A stretch of 21,900 nucleotides of DNA from positions 1-21,900 of the IMG/VR virus record IMGVR_UViG_3300034198_011113. The stretch is one strand, 5' to 3'. Positions 16,111-21,900 of this stretch are shown one piece after another. The position numbers and the translations under genes are program-made. Source of the stretch: a virus. Under the pieces are notes generated by a model. It saw nothing but the letters and a program-made list of their open reading frames with translations, was not told the DNA's origin and searched no databases. Position 1 is the stretch's first letter. Every line of letters begins with the position of its first letter.

Positions 16111-18246
16111 ATGCCTATATTTAATAAGAAAGCAAAAAATTTAATATACGTCGAAATAGAAGAAATTGATCCCCAAACTGGTCAAAACACTTTATATCCG
16201 TTGTTTGGTGATGTTATATGTGATTGTATAAATGCAAATGATGCAGATTCATATCAAGATCATGTTGATAATAAATGGGACTATTATACTTATAGAACAG
16301 ATCAGGTAACGGATGGTATACAACATCCTTCGGTTGCACCGCGGTCGAACCCATATAATCAAGTATATGCAGTATCCGCAAATGGCATTAACCAAAACTG
16401 CTGGATCAATGATTTAGTCGATAATCCTCCTCTTTCTATTCCCATTTCAGTAGGAACTAGAGGGTTCAATGCTAGTTATTTTTTTCCATCTTTCACTATT
16501 TTGAGTATCGAATGTGATAATGATTACAACGAACCATGTTGGAATGCTTTCACCCCATCTCTCAATCCCAAATCACCTTTTTTTTATAGAAGTTTAATTT
16601 TGGAAAGTTTTAAAACTTGTGGACCAGATCCATTTGCAGAAATAGATAAAGCAAGAAGAAAAATAAATAATTGGGCACCAACGACTTCTGCAGTCATTCC
16701 AATATCACCAAGACATGTTCTTTTGTGTGGACATTGTGTTGGCCGACTGGGTGGCCCGACCGGCACGGGCATAGAAACCTATGTGGTTTTATACGATCCA
16801 GTAGCCCAAACTTTTGTTGGAAGATTAGTTAGAACTGTTACTCCGACGATTCCAGAAGGCCCCTGTGGTGGTCTTAGTGAGTTTCATTACAGTCTAGCCG
16901 CTTGTCGAGATGTTCGGATAGCAGAAATTGTAAATCCCGATGAGACTTTTCCAATTTATTTTACTGAATATTTAAACCCTTATTCATACAAAGATTGGAT
17001 TAGAACTACTAATCAAAATTTAAATAATGGACTCGTTGCTTTTTTTCTAGATCAGCATGGTGTTTTTTCTTTGGGAGAGTTACAATTTTCAAAATTATCA
17101 TTAATTCAAGATAATGGTACTGACCAGACTGGAGTGCAGCCAGATCTACAGATTGGATTAAGATATGAAAAAATAAAAGATATAGATCAACCCAAATTTG
17201 TAAACCTTAAACCGGGAGATAGTGGTACTAGTTATTTTCATTATACTAAAAATGGAAATATTTTATGGCCCGGGGGTTCATATTTTGGCCAGTATATCAC
17301 TAAGGCTTGGACAAAAATTGATGGAAAGTTTTTAGTTGATGAAGTAAATCAATATCTTAGAAGTGTTGGTGAGAGAGAATTAGAAGAGTATACCGATTTT
17401 GATAATATATACAAATTTTCTGATTTTGTCAGTATTCCGGGTGGATCCGATCCATCTTCTGATCCCGAATCTCCCGCACAATATACAATTTCGTCAGATG
17501 ACAATCGTAGTCAATTTAAACACATATTAAATATATTTCCATATTTAAGTAGAAAACTAGAAATACAAAATAAAAACTACAACTATCTTGCGTTTAAACC
17601 TGGAATCCTATTACAGTCTGCAGAATTAAATGAGTTCCAAGAACATATTTTATTACAACAGTCTTTAACTTTATCTTTAGCAAATAATTGGCCACTATTT
17701 GGTAAAAAATATCAAAAAGAAAATAACTTAGATTTTAGTGTTTACGAAGAATTCAGTGGTAAATTCGATGAAATATACGAATTCCCTATTCCAAATGAAA
17801 ACTATTGTATTTCGCAAAAACCATCACAAATACAAATATTAAGTGTAGGGAATGGTCTATACATTACAATATCAGAAGGTTGGTACAATGTTCCCGTAAG
17901 AGACGAAACTGTTTGGTGTTATTTGGATCAGCCCCAAACTATTCTATTGAATATAGGTTCCAGTATAGATACCCAAATTTATATCATTGTAAATGAAGAA
18001 ATTGTACAATCCTCATTTAATTCACAGGACGAGGGTTATGAGTTCCATGATAAATCAAATAGATTTTTAAATCCAATAACAGATGGCGCAGATAGAGTTA
18101 AAGTCACTTTACAACTCACCGAATTTCCAGAAAATGGAGCAGTTCCCATACTTAGAGTAAGAAAAAATACAGATACTTTCATATCATCAAATAGAATTTT
18201 GGTTCAAAGCATGAATAAGTACAAAATATTTGATATAAATAACTAA
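16111..18246 (+). CDS. Chymotrypsin-like serine protease fused to a baseplate/fibre-base module
   Basis: The product has 711 residues in two parts. The first part (about 1-440) carries a convincing chymotrypsin-fold triad in order: H208 in HVLLCGHCVG (compare the TAAHC box), D267 in CRDVRIAEIV, and S371 in LKPGDSGTSYF (the GDSG box). The spacings of 59 and 104 residues suit this fold (45 and 93 in chymotrypsin). Several cysteines are spread through it, one next to the His as in trypsin. A Ser/Pro/Asp linker (about 444-470) leads to the second part (about 490-711), a paralogue of the preceding 209-residue protein. There is no signal peptide. A virion-borne protease acting on host surface or tail proteins is inferred; only the triad is seen. 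No ribosome site precedes the ATG. GC is locally high just after the His box. Confidence 0.65.
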   Translation: MPIFNKKAKNLIYVEIEEIDPQTGQNTLYPLFGDVICDCINANDADSYQDHVDNKWDYYTYRTDQVTDGIQHPSVAPRSNPYNQVYAVSANGINQNCWINDLVDNPPLSIPISVGTRGFNASYFFPSFTILSIECDNDYNEPCWNAFTPSLNPKSPFFYRSLILESFKTCGPDPFAEIDKARRKINNWAPTTSAVIPISPRHVLLCGHCVGRLGGPTGTGIETYVVLYDPVAQTFVGRLVRTVTPTIPEGPCGGLSEFHYSLAACRDVRIAEIVNPDETFPIYFTEYLNPYSYKDWIRTTNQNLNNGLVAFFLDQHGVFSLGELQFSKLSLIQDNGTDQTGVQPDLQIGLRYEKIKDIDQPKFVNLKPGDSGTSYFHYTKNGNILWPGGSYFGQYITKAWTKIDGKFLVDEVNQYLRSVGERELEEYTDFDNIYKFSDFVSIPGGSDPSSDPESPAQYTISSDDNRSQFKHILNIFPYLSRKLEIQNKNYNYLAFKPGILLQSAELNEFQEHILLQQSLTLSLANNWPLFGKKYQKENNLDFSVYEEFSGKFDEIYEFPIPNENYCISQKPSQIQILSVGNGLYITISEGWYNVPVRDETVWCYLDQPQTILLNIGSSIDTQIYIIVNEEIVQSSFNSQDEGYEFHDKSNRFLNPITDGADRVKVTLQLTEFPENGAVPILRVRKNTDTFISSNRILVQSMNKYKIFDINN
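18234..18241 (+). promoter_or_regulatory. T4-type late promoter motif (TATAAATA) before the first fibre gene
   Basis: TATAAATA overlaps the last codons of the protease-fusion gene and lies 19 bases before the fibre ATG at 18261. A late transcript from here would have a leader of about 12 bases, purine-rich but with no Shine-Dalgarno. This would let fibre genes be expressed separately from the baseplate genes. Confidence 0.45.
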
Positions 18247-18260
18247 AAGAATAAAAAACT

Positions 18261-20558
18261 ATGCCACTTACACGAGATCAACAAATTTCAGACCTTTCAC
18301 CAACAACCACATTTTATGATTGGTGGCAAAAGGAAAACGATGAAATTATAGAAAAATTAAACCAATTACGAGTATTCAGTGCAACTGGTGGAGCAGGTAT
18401 TTTTGCTTCAACCGATAATAATGGTTTACTTACTATTAGTCTGGGTGGCACTGGAGGGATTACGCAGGGATTAACATTTTCTGGAGATGTTCAATTTAAT
18501 GGTAATACTATATTACCAAATATATCATATAAAATAACAGGGATTACAACTGGTACATCTGGATTTACTTTTGGCACTCCTGTCTGGAGAGATACTACAA
18601 CTGCATCTGGATATAGTGCGGGAAATTGTACAACTGCTAATAGTTCTGAAATTATAGGACTAATTACACAAAGAACTACTTCATATTCGACCATCACCGT
18701 TTGTGGTAAAATTGATGGTGATTTCAGAAACACAGAAAGTGGAGGAAACACTCTATCTGCTGGTTGTATTTACTTTTTGAGTGACACGACAGGTAAAATT
18801 ACAACTACAGAACCTACAACTAATGGTTATGTATCTAAACCTCTATTAATGGGAATAGGTGCAACTTCCGGTATCGTTATGACGCTAAGAGGTCAGTTAT
18901 TAGATTCTTCTGGAGGTTCAGGTGGTGGTAATACCGGAGCCAATGATATTTTTATTGTGCTGGGCTCTGCTAGTTCAGCCGATTTTGTAGAAGGAAGCGT
19001 AGTATCATATTTTCCAAACGAAAGTGTTTTAGATAATTATCTTTTAACTGATCCAGCAAATAGAAATCAATACAGTGGTTGGTTTTTAAGTAGATCTGGG
19101 TCTGTTAAAGATGGTTCAACTCCAATTTCACCATTTACAAATAACAACGAAGAAGATGCAGTTATTGGAACAATTACTGGTGTTACCTCTGTTGGTGGTG
19201 GAAACACATTATATAGAATTACTACATTCGGTGCAGTTTCAAGAGATTTAGGCGAACCGGGTTACTATTATCTTAGTAACAATTGGACATCTGTTGCTAA
19301 TCAATTAACATATAACTCTTCCGCAAGTTATGACGGAAAGTTATATGCGATACAGTATGATGCTGGTAATCATACTATAGTTAATAGAAATCTGAAAGGT
19401 GGCGGCAGTCAGTTTGCTAGTTTTGCATTATCGACCTCACTTGAAGGTTCTACTGCTGGAAGTTTAACTAAGAATCAATTACTAAATGGTGATTTCTCAA
19501 TTTGGCAAAGAGAAGAAGGAAAGGCATCAGGTTATACAGGTCAGGAAAATTTAATTTTTGCTGACATGTGGAGAAGAGTGGATGGTATAACAGGTGCAAC
19601 GGCCGGAACTAAAAATTTTAGAATTGAAAGAAAAACATTTAGTGATTATCAAGCAGACATAGAAGGAAATCCAGAATATTACCTACAGGTAAAGACACTT
19701 GCTGCAACTTGTGGTGTGACTAATGATTATATAACAATTGGACATGTCATTCCAAGTGCAAAAGCATTCAACGATCAAGATGTAGTTTTAAGTTTCTACA
19801 TTAGATGTTCGCACAATAATTATTCAGTAGATCTCTATTATGCAAGATACAATAATGGTGTTCTTGCAGATAAAACACTAATTGATTCAATCACTCCTTC
19901 TACTAGTTGGCAGAGATTTGATATGACATTTGCGATTACAGATCTAGCCGATCTATTAACACCAAGAGTCGATGATTATACTGAAATAGGATTTGATTTA
20001 ATTCCACTAGTGAGAACTGCAATACAAAATTCAGTTTCAATATCAACAAATGTGTATATAGACATTGCTTCTGTGTGTTTATTTCCGGGCGATAAACTTT
20101 TTGCACCACATACACATGAAGAGTTTTCTAATAGACTAAATGAATGTCGAAGATATTATTACTCATCATACGATGCTGATTACTATGCAGGAAAGGCAGT
20201 TCTTTTTGATGGTGGTTCAATTTTAGGAACACCAAATCATACATATCTTCCGCTTAATGATTGTAGTTTCACTAAGTGGTCAAATCCAATGAGAACTAAC
20301 CCATCAGTAACAATATATTCTCCATATTCTGGACAAGAGAATGATGCTTACAATTATGATGCCGGAGTGGATTGTAGACTTACTAGTGGAACCTTTGGTT
20401 ATAATGGCGCAAACAGAGTTGCTATTAAAAATACATCAACGATAACAACAGAATCAGATAAAAACGGAGTTAAAGTTTGTATTGTACAGGGTAGAGTTAC
20501 CTATGATAAATTATTTTACCATATAATTGCAGACGCAGATTATCCATTGCCTTCATAA
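18261..20558 (+). CDS. Tail fibre / adhesin with jelly-roll-like receptor domain
   Basis: This 765-residue protein starts with an attachment segment typical of phage fibres (TTTFYDWWQKENDEIIEKLN), followed by Gly-rich beta repeats. Two beta modules resemble each other (about residues 120-215 and 290-380), each with a G.I.....YYLS/YFLSD pattern. From residue 404 a different domain begins with NQLLNGDFSIWQREEG and FADMWRRVDG; this opening is common to carbohydrate-binding-like jelly rolls in fibres. It ends near FAPHTHEEFSNRLNECRRYY. A final domain of about 120 residues follows. It probably trimerises and binds the host surface. No enzymatic motif is seen. The ATG is preceded by an A-rich stretch without a ribosome site. 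Confidence 0.75.
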   Translation: MPLTRDQQISDLSPTTTFYDWWQKENDEIIEKLNQLRVFSATGGAGIFASTDNNGLLTISLGGTGGITQGLTFSGDVQFNGNTILPNISYKITGITTGTSGFTFGTPVWRDTTTASGYSAGNCTTANSSEIIGLITQRTTSYSTITVCGKIDGDFRNTESGGNTLSAGCIYFLSDTTGKITTTEPTTNGYVSKPLLMGIGATSGIVMTLRGQLLDSSGGSGGGNTGANDIFIVLGSASSADFVEGSVVSYFPNESVLDNYLLTDPANRNQYSGWFLSRSGSVKDGSTPISPFTNNNEEDAVIGTITGVTSVGGGNTLYRITTFGAVSRDLGEPGYYYLSNNWTSVANQLTYNSSASYDGKLYAIQYDAGNHTIVNRNLKGGGSQFASFALSTSLEGSTAGSLTKNQLLNGDFSIWQREEGKASGYTGQENLIFADMWRRVDGITGATAGTKNFRIERKTFSDYQADIEGNPEYYLQVKTLAATCGVTNDYITIGHVIPSAKAFNDQDVVLSFYIRCSHNNYSVDLYYARYNNGVLADKTLIDSITPSTSWQRFDMTFAITDLADLLTPRVDDYTEIGFDLIPLVRTAIQNSVSISTNVYIDIASVCLFPGDKLFAPHTHEEFSNRLNECRRYYYSSYDADYYAGKAVLFDGGSILGTPNHTYLPLNDCSFTKWSNPMRTNPSVTIYSPYSGQENDAYNYDAGVDCRLTSGTFGYNGANRVAIKNTSTITTESDKNGVKVCIVQGRVTYDKLFYHIIADADYPLPS

Positions 20559-20570
20559 TAGGAGAACACA

Positions 20571-21900
20571 ATGCCTTGTGGAAATAGTTCAAACATCAAT
20601 GTTTCTAAAACTTTCGTAGAGGTAAATCCTGCTGCATATTCTAGTAGTAGATTTGTCGTTACAATTCCAAGTAGTAGTTATACCGCAGGTATCACCGGAG
20701 GGGATGTAATTTATTACGATGTTGCAACCGCAAGATATAAAAAAGCAAAAGCGGACGATCCCATTACTTCTGAAGTATTTGGTATAGTTGAAGCTAGAAA
20801 TAGCATAAGTGGTAGCATAGATGTCGTCACTCAGGGTTCAATTAATTTCCCATCTACTGGATTTACTGCAACTTCGGGTGGAGGCGGGGCGGGTGGATTG
20901 GATGTATATTTTTTGAGTGACACAGATGCAGGAAAAATACAACCACTTTCACCGACAGAAGTTGGTCATATAGTTAAACCGGTATATCAAGTAGGAACTC
21001 ACGGTGGTTCTTATACTGGTTTAGTTACAAATTATATTGGATATAATATAGGAACTGAAGTTGAAACTACAGTTGGTGGATTTTCTAGTGGTTTAGGTAG
21101 TTTAGTTTTTACATTTGGTGTCATTGATGATCCTTCGTATGTTGATCTTTCGTTTAGTAGTTTACCGTCAAGATTTTTACCAATTAGTGGTAATGAAGAT
21201 TTATTTAATATAATCAGAGGTAGATATGGGTTCGTTTATTCCATAAAACTTAAAAAAAGCACCGATAGTTCTCCAATAACTTTACAAACAAGTGCTCAGC
21301 TCGGAAATGCACCTGGTGGGAAACAGGGTGCTTCTTGGTTGGCGTACTATGAGTCAGGAAAACAACTAGCACCTAGAGCGGAATCGGATGTTACATCGGG
21401 GCCTGTTACTGTATTTCCGTATTATAGAATAAGTATTTTTGGAGCATATGGTGGTGATCCTATTGTAACGGGCGATCCGGAAGATGAAAGAGTATTTAAT
21501 AATTCTTGGGGTTCTTTTTATAATAATTCGGCAATACGGGACTCTACCTATATCGGATTGATTGATAGTGATGATGGTTCGTATGGGAGTTCTGGAGTAA
21601 TTCAAAAATTAAAAGATGAAAATTTATATGATGAATCTGTTTGGTATTTTTCTACTTCAGCCGGAGGTAGAGAACAGGCTATCTCTAATCCTTCCGATCC
21701 AGCTAGTCAACTTGTTGGAGCACCTACTTTGCCAACTAAAAATGGTTTAAGCACAACCACTGCAAATAATTACAAGTTCATCATTGATACCTGGGGAAGT
21801 TCTATAGGTTATTCAAATGGAGGTTATGATATAGTTCTTGCAGAGCCAGCAACAATAGTTGGGTTTTATTTACCAGAAATGAAATTTATTGGGCCGATTG
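20571..21900 (+). CDS. Beta-rich fibre or virion surface protein, 3' end outside the window
   Basis: The frame is open from the ATG at 20571 to the window edge, 443 codons with no stop. AGGAG ending at 20564 lies 6 bases before the ATG, one of the best ribosome sites on the plus strand. The protein begins MPCGNSSNINVSKTFVEVNP. Residues about 35-165 form a beta module with VFGIVEARN, then DVYFLSDTDAGKIQPLS and VGHIVKPVYQVG, related to the YFLSD module of the preceding fibre. After that are an aromatic and Gly-rich stretch and YYRISIFGAYGG, which I do not recognise. The two genes are 12 bases apart and probably co-transcribed. It is likely a second fibre or a fibre-associated decoration; the function is inferred from position and from the shared module. 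Confidence 0.65.
   Translation, partial: MPCGNSSNINVSKTFVEVNPAAYSSSRFVVTIPSSSYTAGITGGDVIYYDVATARYKKAKADDPITSEVFGIVEARNSISGSIDVVTQGSINFPSTGFTATSGGGGAGGLDVYFLSDTDAGKIQPLSPTEVGHIVKPVYQVGTHGGSYTGLVTNYIGYNIGTEVETTVGGFSSGLGSLVFTFGVIDDPSYVDLSFSSLPSRFLPISGNEDLFNIIRGRYGFVYSIKLKKSTDSSPITLQTSAQLGNAPGGKQGASWLAYYESGKQLAPRAESDVTSGPVTVFPYYRISIFGAYGGDPIVTGDPEDERVFNNSWGSFYNNSAIRDSTYIGLIDSDDGSYGSSGVIQKLKDENLYDESVWYFSTSAGGREQAISNPSDPASQLVGAPTLPTKNGLSTTTANNYKFIIDTWGSSIGYSNGGYDIVLAEPATIVGFYLPEMKFIGPI

Noticed and set aside
17805-17996. Plus-strand frame inside the protease-fusion gene
   Set aside because: It is a shadow frame within the conserved C-terminal module, with no independent support.
21366-21605. Minus-strand open frame opposite the last fibre gene
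   Set aside because: Basic, low-complexity translation typical of an antisense shadow; the plus frame is open throughout and has a good ribosome site.

Overview
The window is a block of tail and baseplate genes from a T4-like myovirus (contractile-tailed phage). It is AT-rich and densely packed: neighbouring genes overlap or lie within about 20 bases of each other, and no gap approaches 300 bases. The gene set and order (gp4, tube-fold protein, gp26, gp51 leftward; gp48, gp53, hub, gp25, gp6, gp7-like, gp8-like, fibre genes rightward) and the late-promoter-like NATAAATA motifs resemble the marine branch of T4-like phages (cyanophages, pelagiphages). The sequence does not reveal the host. I saw no tRNA, CRISPR, integrase or transposon.

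Left arm, minus strand (1-2883): from a divergent promoter region at about 2884-2912, a leftward operon encodes a gp4-type head-completion nuclease, a tail-tube-fold protein (probably the gp54-like tube initiator), gp26, a gp51-like segment that has no usable start of its own, and the 5' part of an Asn-rich gene that runs off the window. The gp26/gp51 junction carries a canonical -1 slippery heptamer (T TTT TTC), so the two are probably made as gp26 plus a gp26-gp51 frameshift fusion, like the G/GT tail chaperones of other tailed phages.

Right arm, plus strand (2913-18246): gp48-like tube cap, gp53 wedge, a very large 1886-residue protein in the hub position with a cysteine-rich, poly-glycine-containing centre, gp25, gp6, gp7-like and gp8-like wedge proteins, a small 209-residue structural protein, and a 711-residue protein. 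The last joins a probable chymotrypsin-fold serine protease (H208, D267, S371) to a C-terminal copy of the 209-residue protein. Far right (18261-21900): two beta-rich fibre/adhesin genes, the second cut by the window edge.

Together these genes would build the tube cap and initiator, the hub and the wedges, and then hang host-recognition fibres on the baseplate rim. The most unusual elements are the protease-baseplate fusion, the giant Cys-rich hub-position protein, and the gp26/gp51 frameshift.
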